Shown here piece by piece: positions 13,099 to 24,722 of a DNA stretch of 64,000 nt. The position numbers and the translations under genes were made by a program. The stretch spans positions 3,472,001 through 3,536,000 of the forward strand of contig NC_135201.1 of the NCBI RefSeq assembly GCF_050948175.1, given 5' to 3'. Origin of the DNA: Xylocopa sonorina. Taxonomy: Eukaryota; Arthropoda; Insecta; Hymenoptera; Apidae. Position 1 is the stretch's first letter; each line of letters opens with the position of its first letter. The notes below the pieces were generated by a model. That model was not told the origin of the DNA, searched no databases, and saw only the letters and a list, made by a program, of their open reading frames with translations.

Positions 13099-14370
13099 TG
13101 CAGTAACGACGAGGCAACACCAGAAACGCAAAGGAAAGAAAGCTCGCTGCGATTCCGTCGGACAGGAATTGGCGAAAGTCGATCGATCTGGTTCCGCGGA
13201 CGGAACGCGCGCACGGAGGCTCTCCCGGGCGGGCGCGATTGTTTCGTCGACGAGTCCGATTGAAGTTGTTCGTTCCGTGCATCGGCGTCGAACAACCGAG
13301 CAGCAACGCGTCATGGAAACCGGGCTTCTAATTAGCGCAGCAACACGCGGCTGGCATGGCGGAGCTTTAATCGCGCGCTTCCCATCGCCTGGAACGAGTT
13401 TCTCGAAGGCCTATCACGCGAAGTCTCTCGAGGTCTTTAACGCGTCGTGGGTGTTAACGGCTGGCTGACCGAATCGCCAGGCCAGCTTGCCAGCCAGCTG
13501 AAATTACCAGGCTCTTGTTACTGGGTCGCATTTCCATTATCCGCTTTCCCGATCGAGAGACTTCCTCCCCCCTCTCTCTTCATCCCTCTGATTCGCGTGT
13601 GCAAAAAAAAAGGGAAAGAACAGAGAATACGCGACAACCAACGGCAGGCTTGAAAACGGAGGAGACCCTCGTACGCGCACGTTTCGTAATACGACGGCCA
13701 CCGCGTGATGTATGAACGAAACACCAGCCGCGTATCTTATCTGGTCGCGATAAACAAACGGCTCGAAAGTGCGGAAAATTCCCAGCTACGCTTCCACTAC
13801 CCTCGCGTTATCGTCGATCGTGTTCCTTTCCCGGTCGCAGCGCTCGTTCCGCATAAAGGGACGCTAATTAACGCGCGAGGAAGGAGTGGGGGGTTGGTCA
13901 GGGTAGTTCGCGAGACGCGTTCGATGACATTGCCGGAAAAAGTGTTTAATACACTTCCACAGTCCTCTGCTCGTGGATCGAGAGACCTGCTACCCCCCTC
14001 GCTTTATCGAGCCGCGTACCATCGGTGTTCTCGCGGCGGTACTTCGTGCGAAGGAGTGGTTTTCAACCCCTTCCGCCCTTCTTCCTTCCCCCCGTAGGAT
14101 CCTCGACAGCTCGAACGAGCCTTGGCCAGGAGCCAGCGTATTCATTCCAGAAACTAACCACCCACCCTCCTCCAGCTCTGGATCTAAGGGGCCAATTATT
14201 TAATCAATTCCACCCTCTTAGCGGTCCGGTATAGACCGCGTAGGCTATTCGAGCGCCACGGGAACTGCCGACGACGACAGTGGCCGCCGTCGACACAATT
14301 GGTCGTTCCCACCTCTTCTTCGCGTACTTCGCCTCCCGAGACGACTCGATCGGCGATCGCGCGGCCACGC

Positions 14371-14415
14371 CGCTAAAGGTATGCCCATTGTCCTCACAAT
14401 GGGCGATTTTAGGCG
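14371..14415. repeat. hairpin with 9 bp perfect terminal stem
   Basis: GCCCATTGT and ACAATGGGC pair perfectly around a 4-base loop (CCTC). After a small internal loop the flanks pair again (CGCTAAA on the left, TTTAGGCG on the right, with one bulged base). About 16 pairs in total. No known RNA family is recognised. Confidence 0.5.
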
Positions 14416-16271
14416 AATCGACGTTGGGGGTACTTTTGTTCTCCGTGCTACGTACGTAACCCTGTCGAAGGGTGCGCTTCTCGCGAGATACTTCTCGAAA
14501 GACCGCGTTCGCGGCTCTCAAATAGGAAAACGAAGGGTTTTGATCGTCCTCGTCGCTAGTGGACTCCCATCTGACGATCTCTAACGCTTCCTCGTGGTTC
14601 TGTTAATCGATGAGAGTTAATACAAGATTCGACAAGTAGCGATGGGTTCGAACCGCAGCAAGGGTAGCAATAGAATTGTTCTACGAATATAAAATCTACG
14701 ATACTTCTCTGTGTCGCTTGAATTAGTCCAGATAGCTCGAATCGCTCGACTTTTTACTGTACCCCGCATTCGATGCGAACGTGTCGTCGTAAATTCGACC
14801 ACTGAGCGAGGGTAGCTCTGCTCGCGAAGCCGTGGCGTAAAAATAGCGAAGTCGAGCGAGATTGGACGGTCAGAGCAGAGACGTCCATCCGCGTAGCGGT
14901 GGTTTAGGATAAATAGGAGAGGCGCGGGGGTGTCTCGAAACGCTTAGCAGTCCTCGCGTCGAATCGAGCCGCAAAGTCACGGACTCGTGTCTGGTGGCCA
15001 GGCTCTCGTGTCTCGGCAGGCCACGCCAATATCGTAGATCACGAATCCCGTGAGGAACCCATCCTCTTGACCGCGTCCACCCCGCAGACCGTACGCTCGA
15101 ACGTTAAACGTGATTTCGGGCTCACGCTCGCGATTCCACGAAATTAATCCGGGTCGAAGCCATCGATTCGCCTCCTTTCCTGTCCCGTTCATTCCGGCTG
15201 CGAAATTTAACCGAACCTCGATCTTCTTCCCCGCGAACTGGCCGCGCCTCTCGGTTTCGTTCGTCCGTTTCAACGATGATCCAATGTTCGCGAGATACAG
15301 AGCAGCGATCCGTAACAAAAATTAGCCTCGAGTCCCCTTTAAACCCGTTCGTGCGGCGATCGATCCCAGCCACGTACCGCCAACTTTTATTTACGCTTCG
15401 CACGGAGACCAGCCGTTAATTATTGCCGCGAATACCCTCGACGAATCGTAACCGGCGTCCGCCGGTTCCTCGTGAATTATTCCGTGTCGCTGCGCCGACT
15501 GATCGTCCACGCTGGGCCCTTTTTCAACGCCTCGATCGAACGCGTATCGATCAGTGGTTCCCTTTAGAAAAAGCCACGGTCCTCTCTGTGGATCCATCGA
15601 GAGTCTCGCGAGTTTCGAAAGAGCCAGCGGATGTATCAAGGGGTGAAACGGCGCGAGGTCGAAAATAAAAGAACGCGGCGGTTCGAGCGGCGTCAAATTC
15701 GGTACACAGACAGTCAGTGGACTTCTGATGAAAAATAAATAGGGGATAGCGTACGAGTGGCGGTAAACGAAGCGAATCGGGGCGTGCTCGCTCGCGTGGC
15801 GCTCACCGACATCGTTTCACCCCGGGTGAAAGTAGCCTAGCCGCGCAGCCGTGAATCGCGATACGAATCTCTCTCGTTTTGGAATCACGCTCCGGTCGCG
15901 GGCAAAGGTATATAGGTCAGCTATGCGCCGATACGCTATCCACCCCCTACGGTGCCGCGCGTTCCGAATAACCGCCGCGGATATCGTCCCAGGGCTGTTT
16001 CGACTTCAGCTGGCGAACGCGCGTCGGTTCCGTGCGTAGTCGTGGGCGAGGACGAATTTTTCAAACGCGAGAAGATGCATCGCGGTGGAGAGAAAAATGT
16101 CGAGGGCGTTCGCAGCCTCGATCCAAGAGTTATCGAGGAGTCGGCTCGGTATAGTAGTGGAAAAAAATCGGTGATACGTTTCGTTAATAGCTGGACGTCC
16201 AAGAAGACTGATTGAGGGGTGGTTCAAGCTGTATCGTGCGTACATTTATAGGATACACTCAGGGGTGGTAA

Positions 16272-16840
16272 TTGTCCCTTTCTCACTTCTCGTTTCTATT
16301 GTTCTATCTTAATTATTCTGAATTTTAAAAACGTGTGCTGGTTTAATTACTGAACCAGCGTTTGTTTCTATCTATTGACTTTAAAATTCTTGTCATCACG
16401 AAAAGAAGACACTTTTCTTATTTATACACACCTACTCGTCGCATCGTGCAAACGAAGCAGTTGTTCCTTCTTCACTTCTCATTTCTATTATTCTATCTTA
16501 ATTATTCTGAATTTTAAAAACGATGTGTACTGATTTGATTACTGAACCAGCGTTCGTCTCTATCCATCGACTTTAAAATTCTTACGAGTCATCGCGAAAA
16601 GAAGACACTTTTCTTATTTATACACACCTACTCGTCGCATCGTGCAAACGAAGCAGTTGTTCCTTCTTCACTTCTCATTTCTATTATTCTATCTCAATTA
16701 TTCTGAATTTTAAAAACGACGTGTGCTGGTTTGATTACTGAACCAGCGTTCGTCTCTATCCATCGACTTTAAAATTCTTACGAGTCATCGCGAAAAGAAG
16801 ACACTTTTCTTATTTATACGCAGCAACGCGCAAACGAAAC
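16272..16840. repeat. tandem array, 3 copies of ~190-196 bp
   Basis: Copies begin near 16272, 16461 and 16657 with TTGTTCCTTCTTCACTTCTC (copy 1 is variant). Conserved inner blocks include TGAACCAGCGTT, CGACTTTAAAATTCTT and AAAAGAAGACACTTTTCTTA. Copies 2 and 3 are the closest pair. The unit is AT-rich inside a GC-rich flank and has no long reading frame. Confidence 0.93.
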
Positions 16841-17666
16841 ATTATCTCGCCAAAGGGAATCGTGTCAACCGCGTACACCGACCGCTAGATTAGCGATTCA
16901 TACGTTCCACGCGCTGAAAAATACAAGGGCTCGCCCGTAGGTGCGACAGAGAGCCCCCAGGCGAGCAGAGTCGAACGATAAATATTTCACGCGGAAACGT
17001 AGCGCGCCCGAGGCGACGGACAGTCTGTCAAACGATTCCGCGAACTCTGGAGTGTGCGAGCGGTAAACACGCACGCAGTTCGCTCGCAGCTCCTCTGAGA
17101 GCTCAGTCGACCGAGTCGCTGCCCGGAGGACGGGTCCTCCTTTCGACCAGCGCCGCGTTTCCGTTCCTCGCGCACTTATTTCACGAGCGAAACACACCTG
17201 ATCGCAGTACTCACGCGTGGACGAGCGGAAACGCCTCCACTGCGGGGCCCGCGTCGCGGTCCCCGCCACGACGATACGACTCGACTCAACGAGCTTCTTT
17301 CAGGGAACATCAGCGACTCGCAGTACATCACATACATGACAAGTAAGTACGAAGGGCTGTGCAGCCCCTGCGACCACTGCTGGTAAATCACCGCGTTTCG
17401 AAGCTCCGTGGAAAGAGGGGAAAGAGCGAGAGACCCACTCGCAGCCGTAAATCGGGCTGCTTTCGAGGGCCGGGTGCTCAATTTCGCCCGGATGACCGGC
17501 ACCACTGGCCGCTCTCTCTTTCTCTCCGATCTAAATTTCAAATCCGCTAATGTGTATTTTTGCGCCGGCTCCCCGAGCTCTTATCGGCCGGGCCGCCTCT
17601 GCACGCTTTGAATTTCAAATTCCGCGCGCGCAACCCGTGTCAAGCGTGCCGCCGACCAACTTTCGA

Positions 17667-17745
17667 ATGTTTCTGCCCCGCTTATGCGCTGTCATTTGTT
17701 TCCCAACGCTGGCCCTCCGCCCGCTAACCGCTGCCGCTGTTACAG
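17667..17745 (+). CDS. Lar: candidate Lar first coding exon (signal peptide), tentative
   Basis: This is a tentative exon. An ATG at 17667 opens 26 codons starting MFLPRLCAVICF and ending LTAAAVT, then one base (G) before a GTAA donor at 17746. The peptide has a positive charge near the start, a hydrophobic core (LCAVICFPTLAL) and small residues before the end, as expected for a secretory signal. Splicing to the acceptor at 28265 would read AAVT-G-PPTILVRP. The single leftover base is exactly what that exon needs, since it opens with two bases of a split codon. Drosophila Lar, as I recall it, likewise has DAAHPPEI between signal peptide and Ig1. Against it: the donor (CAG|GTAACC) is not strong at +5, the start context is ordinary, and the frame stays open upstream to an ATG at 17550, so the true start could lie there. 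The match could be chance in a GC-rich region. Confidence 0.33.
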
Positions 17746-17753
17746 GTAACCAG

Positions 17754-17758
<5 letters not shown>

Positions 17759-17784
<26 letters not shown>

Positions 17785-17785
17785 T
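17759..17785. repeat. (TC)n microsatellite
   Basis: A TC run of about 26 bases begins 14 bases after the candidate donor site at 17746. Confidence 0.95.
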
Positions 17786-18370
17786 TACCCCGATCTCCGC
17801 GATATCCAGCGCGTTTTATTTATGGCGATGCCCAGCCACGTATCAGAATTGATTCCGTGATTTATTCGCGAACCGTTCTTCGAGCTCGCCGATCGATATC
17901 GGCGAGGAGAGGGCCACAGCGGCCGCCGCCGCCGCGAAATCGAATTTCGAGCGACAGCTTTTTCAGCCCTCCCTCCAACGTTTCTCCCTCTGTTCGACGC
18001 CAAACCCTTCTAACGAGGAATAAACGATAAATTTCCCAGGCTCCTCTGCCTCTATCGACGCTGCGCCCTCCGCGGTGGGACGCATTAAGGTCACGAAAAT
18101 TGTCTCGCTGTATAATTTGCGCGAGGACGCGAAGACGTTCAATGGGTGGCGGTCGAGGGGGTTGGGTTGGTAGTCGAGAATCGACCGCGCCAGGGTCCGT
18201 CACTCTCTAACGACGGTATAACTTGGACTTTATCTTCGCGCAAGTTTCTCGTGGCTGGTTCACATCTCGCCGGTTTTTACGGACCTCCTTAATGCACGGG
18301 GACCACTCGCCGGCTAATTGCGCGGCGCGAGACCACGATCGCTGCCAGTTCCGCACGCGCGTACCCCGCG

Positions 18371-18397
18371 GCGGTTAATTGAAGCGTAATTAACCGC
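18371..18397. promoter_or_regulatory. 10 bp inverted repeat with paired TTAATT cores
   Basis: GCGGTTAATT and AATTAACCGC form a perfect inverted repeat with a 7-base spacer. Each arm contains a TTAATT/AATTAA homeodomain-type core, so the site has the geometry of a dimeric homeodomain target. The structure is seen directly; a regulatory role is inference. Confidence 0.3.
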
Positions 18398-19006
18398 GTT
18401 GAAACGTCGCCTCGCTAATTACCCCGGTAGAAATTGATCCGGAATTGTAGCGATGAAGAAAACGCGCGAATCGACCGCCCATCGAGGGACTCTCGCGTCC
18501 TACGACGCTTCCTGCGTCTTCTGCTGCTTGGAATTAACCCCTCGCTCTCTCGAGTCGTGGCCGCTCGCACGATCGTTTAATCGCACCCCACCTCGCAACT
18601 TGGTACGAATGCAAAACCGACGCTCGATTGCTGGTTAAAAATAAACCCACCCGCCCCTCCGTGGATTTAATTTCCCAAGTATCGCGCGGCAGGGTACGTA
18701 CTGAACTTTCGCGTTCTTCTCCGTTTCGTAAATGCTCTTTAAATGGGTCTGAAAGCGCTATTAGCGTTAAAAGCCAGTTACGAGCGGAGGCAGCCGCGCC
18801 CTGCCGGACTTGCTCGACTAAAAACGAGATACGAAAGTGCACTTCCGGATGTGTCTCTTGCCCCGGGGTCGCGCGCGTTCCGCCGTCGGGGATTAAAATT
18901 TCAAAAGGGACCTGCTGAATCGACCGACTCTACCAAGCTTGTTTCCCTTCCGTGGGAGATCCAACGCCAGTCGAGTGGCCCGTCGACGTCCACAGCCACC
19001 CCTACG

Positions 19007-19042
19007 CCTCGTCGTGGACCTCGTCGTGGGCCTCGTCGCAGC
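19007..19042. repeat. 12 bp minisatellite, 3 units
   Basis: Three consecutive 12-base units of the form CCTCGTCGTGGN, the third degenerate. Confidence 0.75.
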
Positions 19043-21686
19043 GGAAATCGGGACCACGATGGTCGCTGGCGCGTACGCGCGCCCTCGTTCAGGGTCGCCT
19101 GGAATTTTGCCCAGGCAGAGACTCCGTACAGCAAGAAGCGACGAGGCAGAGGTGGTGGCTGCGAGATGAAAGGGGTCAGGGGTGAAGCTACTTATTTAGA
19201 ATATTGCTGGCATACATTTGCATAAATTCAGCGCAGGCCCTGCGGCGTGTACCCCTCTCTCCGCTCGCAGTCGCGTCGCGCCAACCGTTATAGACCCGTG
19301 GAGACCCTCTTAAGTGCGGAGCCGGGTGATAGACGCGCGCCCCGTGACTCCTGCGAACTCCGCCTCTGACCCCTCCGGACACGGCGCGCCGCGGTATCGA
19401 GTCGCTCGTAAAGAAACGAGGGGTGGCCCTCGGTCTCGCGGGTGCTTCGATGCAAATTCGCGGGACGAAAACGCGGCCTTTCGGACGGCCGTTTGCGAAA
19501 GACGGCGAACGGGCGTGCGCGTGATTTATCGCGCGGAAACATCCTCCGCGCGGATCTTCTCGTGGCCCGCCGTCGCGTTTCGAGGGGGGGTGGCTCGCGG
19601 GAATGCTCGCGCATACATATTCAAATTGAATTATCCGCGCTACCAGACGCGGTGATTCGAAATCGGCACGGCTCGATCCCGTCGAAACAGCACCCTCGCG
19701 CGGCATTGTCCCCGGGTACCTCTAAAACCGTGGACCATCTAGACTGATGGAAATTCCCCGGCGGAAGTTGCCAGAGATCGCTTTGCATACGGGAAAGTTT
19801 CGAGCCTCGCGGACGGATCGACGAGAGTCCGATCGATCGAGGCTGAGAACTGGAAGGGACACTCGAGTTCTTTGCCGGAGGCGTGTCGGTTCCGCGTTAG
19901 AGAAACTCGCTGAGGGGGTGGCTGGATAATCCGCGGTGGGTAAATCGCGGCCACCCTGGGAGACGTTGGTCGCGTTGCCTTTTCAAAGTCGTTAGTTTAT
20001 CGCGAGAAGAAAGGACGAACGCTTTGTCGAGCACGGGGGTTGAGGAGGACTAAGAGGGTCGCGAGGGTTGGGCGAACGACCCAGGACAACGGAGGCCGAG
20101 TTACCGCGTAATGGACGCTTTAATTCCGAAGGAATAAATTGCAATTTTTCCAGGCGTAGAGGGTCGAGGGCATCGCGAGCCGCGTTCTCCAACCCCCGCA
20201 CTCGCGCCCCGCTAAAAATCCCAGAATTCAATTAAACGCTGTCCACGATCCGCGAATTGAAATCTTGAAATTTCATATCGGTCCAAGCGCGGGGCCTGCC
20301 GCTTCGAATCGGTTTCGACGGCCCTCGAAGAGGATCGCGATGGGGTCAACTAATATCGTCCATCGAGATCGATAGTTTTGGTAGTTTTGTGTGTTCGAGG
20401 CACAAGATCGTTCCAAGTTTCGAGCACGGACGACGCATTGCGATTCGTGTAATAATATGGAAGATACACAACTGTGTTGTTTTTCAAAATTTCCATTCTC
20501 AGTTTTTAACGCAACTTTCGTTTTACAAGCGAGCTTTCCGGTTGAAATCTTTAATTGGCGATAATGGTACCTTTTTACTCTACGCACCCCTAATCAGAGG
20601 AACGTGTTGTTTGAGTATCGAGCAGAAAGCCAGAATTTGAAATTCTAATTAGGATTTGTATGTAGTTTCGATTGTAGATCCTTCAGGATAGAATATGTCG
20701 TCCGTATCGTAAACTCGAAGTGCTCCTCTCTGCTAAGCAATTTATTTTCCAACGTAAAATATTAACGAACGAGTGATCGAAAAATTATTCACTGCATATC
20801 CTGACTCTCCTCCCTTATTACACAGAGTGAACACTGTTTCGTTAGTTCCAAAAAAAATCCCATTTTCCATGGCATTTTGAGAGACGTTGAAATCGGAATC
20901 TTGAAAATGCGTAATTCCACCCACACGAGAAATATCGATTAATTGACGTATTTACGAGAGTTCGATGCTATTACTCGTACGCGTGTCTGGTATTCGCGGC
21001 CAGGCGAATATTTCGAAGTTACGCATCATACGTATTTGCCGCGGTATATAAATAGAGGAAAGAGATTTTTAAATATTCGTATCATCGGCGATTAATTTTG
21101 TTACAATCATTTTTCGCGTGCCCCGTTTACTCGACGGATACATCGAAATACAAATTTTCCCAAATTTATACGAATCCCCGATAATCCGGCAGCGTTGATG
21201 AAATAAACGTCGACTTCAGTTTCGCTGACTAAAAAATTCATACACCTTTCGAAGTACTTGTAAACTTACGTCCGCTAAATAAAATATTAACACGATTCGA
21301 GTAATTTTAGTTGCACAAGAGCTTCGAGTTGCACAAAAATAATTCCTTTTCTCTAATAAACCAGTATATTAATAACCAGTCTCACGACGATAGACCGCTT
21401 CGACGTTGAACGAGCAAGGATTCGCGTTGAACTTTCATTTAGACTCGACTATTCCGAGTTTCCGCTCGTGTCACTCGTATTATTTATACCTGACCCAATT
21501 CTGTTATTCACCCTCTTTCTTTATGGATTAATTATATTTAGAGCGTAGGCAAAGGTGTAAAAATTTTGGGACTTACACCCACGTGTTCGACAACCAAGTT
21601 GAAATAATTACAGTAACGAACGCAGAGGAATCTTTCGTATTAGACTGAGAAAGTTGAAATGAATATTTTTCGCCACACATCACGTC

Positions 21687-21770
21687 CACGTCTACCACAT
21701 AAACCTAATCACCACCCCAATCAACGTAGCTGTCGAATACGTGAGCCCTACAACCCCAAAATCCCCTTCT
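21687..21770. repeat. dispersed repeat copy (12.6/21.7/29.7 kb family)
   Basis: The run TAAACCTAATCACC, then AATCAACGTAGCTGTCGAAT, then ACGTGAGCCCTA and ACAACCCCAAAATCC aligns block by block with the end of each unit in the 12468-13098 array. Its GAGCCCTA is shared with the copy at 29.65 kb (GGGCCCTA) and not with the array. It is a single divergent copy. Confidence 0.55.
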
Positions 21771-21916
21771 TTTCACTCATCCGTGGAAGATTAAATAACT
21801 CCCATGTCCATTACTATATCACGTATCCAAGTACTTTACTAAATTACAATCGCTATTTCTTAACTCTTCTCTACTATCTTTGAAATCTTCGAGACGCTCG
21901 AAAACCCTTAAACCAG

Positions 21917-22346
21917 TTAACTGTGGAATTTAGTCTCGAAAAATCACCACAGGGTGCGGAATTAAGAACAAGCAACGACGTGTATACACGTCGAACGCAG
22001 GGCGAATGATACTATTATACATTTTACGAAAAACGAGGAAGTATTACGTTTTTATTCGTCAAAGAAGCTAACAATTCGTTTCTGAATACGTTGTTCTTAC
22101 TAAAAGCTTGAGAATTGTCAAAAAATAATAAAATACATAAACAAGAAAAATAAGAAAATAGTTTAAAAAATTTCAAGCTATTTATATAAGGGGAACATAC
22201 CACCAAATAATGTTCTTATTACATTTCGTTGAGATTTCGAGTTTTTATAGTGAATGGTAATTTTTTATTTTACACGACGAGTATACACGTGAAACGCACC
22301 GCAGTAGAGATTTGGCTCGACGAGTGTACACGTCGAACGCAGTTAA
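21917..22346. mobile_element. MITE-like element with TTAA flanks and subterminal palindromes
   Basis: About 430 bp lies between two TTAA sites (21917-21920 and 22343-22346). The outer sequences AACCAGTTAACTG (left) and CAGTTAACTGGTT (right) are inverted copies. Inside, a palindromic motif occurs three times: a perfect 18-bp palindrome centred on GTATAC at 21976-21993 followed by AACGCAG, a degenerate copy at 22274-22297, and CGACGAGTGTACACGTCGAA at 22318, again followed by CGCAG. TTAA targets and subterminal palindromes are typical of piggyBac-type elements and their non-autonomous derivatives. No transposase frame is present. The family assignment is inference, because the inner termini (CTGTGG versus CTGCGT) match over only a few bases. 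Confidence 0.45.
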
Positions 22347-22831
22347 CTGGTTGATCATATCCAGAAGACGAGCCAGCAGTCGTCAGAAATGATCCTCGTC
22401 GATACGCGCGCGTCACGGTCCGATAAGTAGAAGTAGAACGCCCATTGGGCGTGGGGACAATGATACTTAAACGGCGATGACCCCCTACCAGGCTCGTATA
22501 AATTCAATTTCACGGTTCGCCGGACGGCGGCGGCGGAAAATTTTCATTATTTAATCCGCGCGGGCCGATTCCATCCGCCATTGTCCGATACAACCGCTTG
22601 GGCACCGGATACTCGCGGCGCGCGATTGCCCGCGGGGGGTGGCGCTCTGAAACCCATTTAAATTAATATTTGTCCCGCGTCGAGCGGGTCTCGATCGCCT
22701 GGCGAAAGGATGGCCGCGCTAAAATGCGAGCAAGGTCCGCGCAATTATTTACGATAAACCCGCGGCCTCGTCGTAATGTACACTGGGGGCGAGCACGTCG
22801 ATCGGCATCACCCTCGATCTCCTCGTTTCTG

Positions 22832-22848
22832 TCTCTCTCTCTCTCTCT
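22832..22848. repeat. (TC)n microsatellite
   Basis: A TC run of about 17 bases. Confidence 0.9.
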
Positions 22849-23074
22849 GTCTCTCGCATTCGCTGTCTCCTTTCCTCTGTGTCACAGCGCCGATGGGAAT
22901 CCATCGCGCGTGCATAAACTACCGTGTTTGCAGTCGATGCCTGAGCAAAATGGCCTCGACCGAGTTCAACCCCCTGGATCGCAGCTGGTTACGTACCCAG
23001 CGTCTGCTAGCTAGTCGCGATCGAACGCGGTCTCGAGGGTTGCGATCGATCCCAGTTATCAACGACCAGTATTT

Positions 23075-23127
23075 ACGATCGTTGTCTCGAAAGCCTCGAT
23101 CCACTCGAGGCTGTTTCGAGCGATCGT
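23075..23127. repeat. long imperfect hairpin (~21 bp stem)
   Basis: The left arm ACGATCG-TTGT-CTCGAAA-GCCTCGA and the right arm TCGAGGC-TG-TTTCGAG-CGATCGT pair over three 7-bp blocks, broken only by small bulges (TTGT on one side, TG on the other), around a 5-base loop. It is compact enough to be a small structured RNA. The region is rich in CGATCG words, which raises the chance expectation. Confidence 0.5.
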
Positions 23128-24500
23128 TTGTCGTTCGCGTACGCGTTGATGAGGTTTCTTCGACATCTTCAGACGCGAGGATCGTTGGATCAATTAACGA
23201 ATCGGGTAACTCTCGCGGGAGGAGAATTTAATGCCGCGATCGATCTCGTAATACGTTTGGCAGTAGGTAACGCGTAATTTTATTCAAATCTCATGCAGAT
23301 TGCTCCGTTATCGGCTACTTTTTCAATTACGTCGCGCGGCAGGCTATAAAGCGTAATAGAAGCGAGCGGGCCGCCGCGGGCGAAACTTTTTCCACGGCCC
23401 TCGCCCACACCCCCGCCCAGGATCCTGCCAAACCGGTATGAACTTTAAGTATGAGATACCACCAGGGCCATTTTTACACGAGCCACGATCGCCGCGATCC
23501 TTCGTTATTACGAACTTCTCGAGGAGGCCCTGCGATCCTCCGCCATCTGGATTTTTCACAGTCGGACCTCGCGTTTGCCGCTCGCTCGAGCGTGGCGAGA
23601 AGGCGCGTTCGGAATCGTTGATTTCAAAAAGTCCGCCAGCTCTGTCGAGTCTACTGTCTGAGAACCGTTGCCACTCGCGACGCCATATTGGTACCGCTTC
23701 TTACGCGTTCGACTCGATTTGTTTCCCCAGTTCGGTCGTCATTGCTAATCTTCTATCATTTTACGTTGTCTCTAATGTTTTTCGAGCAGACGTTTGAAGA
23801 GATGTTTAAAGTGTCAGTTGATAAAAAATCAGTCGACGTCTATCAGAGTTGAAGCGTGCTTAATTTCGTTTTGAGCGGAACGCTCGAGTCGTGTTTAACG
23901 TTTCGATTAAAGTTTCAGACAACAAGAAATGGACAGTGTCCATGTCCGCGGATTAATTTACGCGAGAATGCTCGGTCAGTTATTTTACGCTCGACCTCTG
24001 CGACCCCAAAGTCTCTTATAGTATTTCGATAAAGTTGCACGTGCCACGTCAATCATAGATCATCAATAAAAATTTAAATGTTCCAGTTTAATGAAGATGG
24101 ACAATTTTCATTCAGAGTATGTAAAATGGAGAATTCGTAAGACCAGAATACCACGGTATTCGTCGAGTCAGGGGGGTTAATTTTCCAAAGATGTGCAATG
24201 TCACGATCGTAATATAATCACGACGAATATATCGGTGAGAGCGAAGACAAAAGACTGCTCAAAGACGAACCGTGGAACAGACGAAATAACCCGAACGCGC
24301 CTTAATGAATTCGCAAGAGAATATTGAATTCCAACCCCCCGCATCGAATGGCAATTTTCACAATTCGTATCAGAAGATCTAATTTTCGCGAACGCTCGAT
24401 CGTTGAACTCTGTCTCGCGAGAAACGCACTGTCTCGATTTATACCATAATAATTCAGACCATTCATCATAACCGGAACATCTAACACAGTTCAATCTATA

Positions 24501-24722
24501 AAAGCACCTGATTTCCAAATATTTAATTTTACGAATTCTTCACATATTTTAATCGACACGAATTTATTACAAAACATTCTAATTTTACCGCTCGATTTTC
24601 CGTAAATCCATAAAGGCATCTGATTTCTAAATCTCTAATTTCACGAATTCTTCACAAATTCTAATCGACGCGAATTTATTACAAAACATTTTAATTTCAC
24701 CGCTCGATTTTCCGTCGATCAT
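24501..24722. repeat. tandem duplication, 2 copies of ~111 bp
   Basis: Copies start at AAAGCACCTGATTTC (24501) and AAAGGCATCTGATTTC (24612). They share blocks such as ACGAATTCTTCACA, GAATTTATTACAAAACATT and CCGCTCGATTTTCCGT. AT-rich and non-coding. Confidence 0.9.

Larger units (their letters stand above)
1..17666. other. 5' flank or upstream intron of Lar, no coding sequence recognised
   Basis: This 17.7 kb stretch has no open reading frame with a recognisable domain. Its ORFs are short, overlap on both strands and follow CpG-rich or CT-rich composition. It holds three GA/CT microsatellites near 4.1-4.7 kb, a pyrimidine-rich domain at 4.8-5.6 kb, a long (CT)n at 6.5 kb, three tandem arrays (10.9, 12.5 and 16.3 kb) and two small hairpins. 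If the candidate first exon at 17667 is right, this is promoter and upstream sequence. If it is not, this is intron of the same gene or intergenic DNA. Confidence 0.5.

Noticed and set aside
14643..14660. tRNA B-box-like GGGTTCGAACCGC
   Set aside because: No matching T stem or A box around it.
21045..21084. Strong TATA box TATATAAATAG
   Set aside because: The nearest initiator-like TCATC is about 37-39 bases away, the region is AT-rich, and no gene follows.
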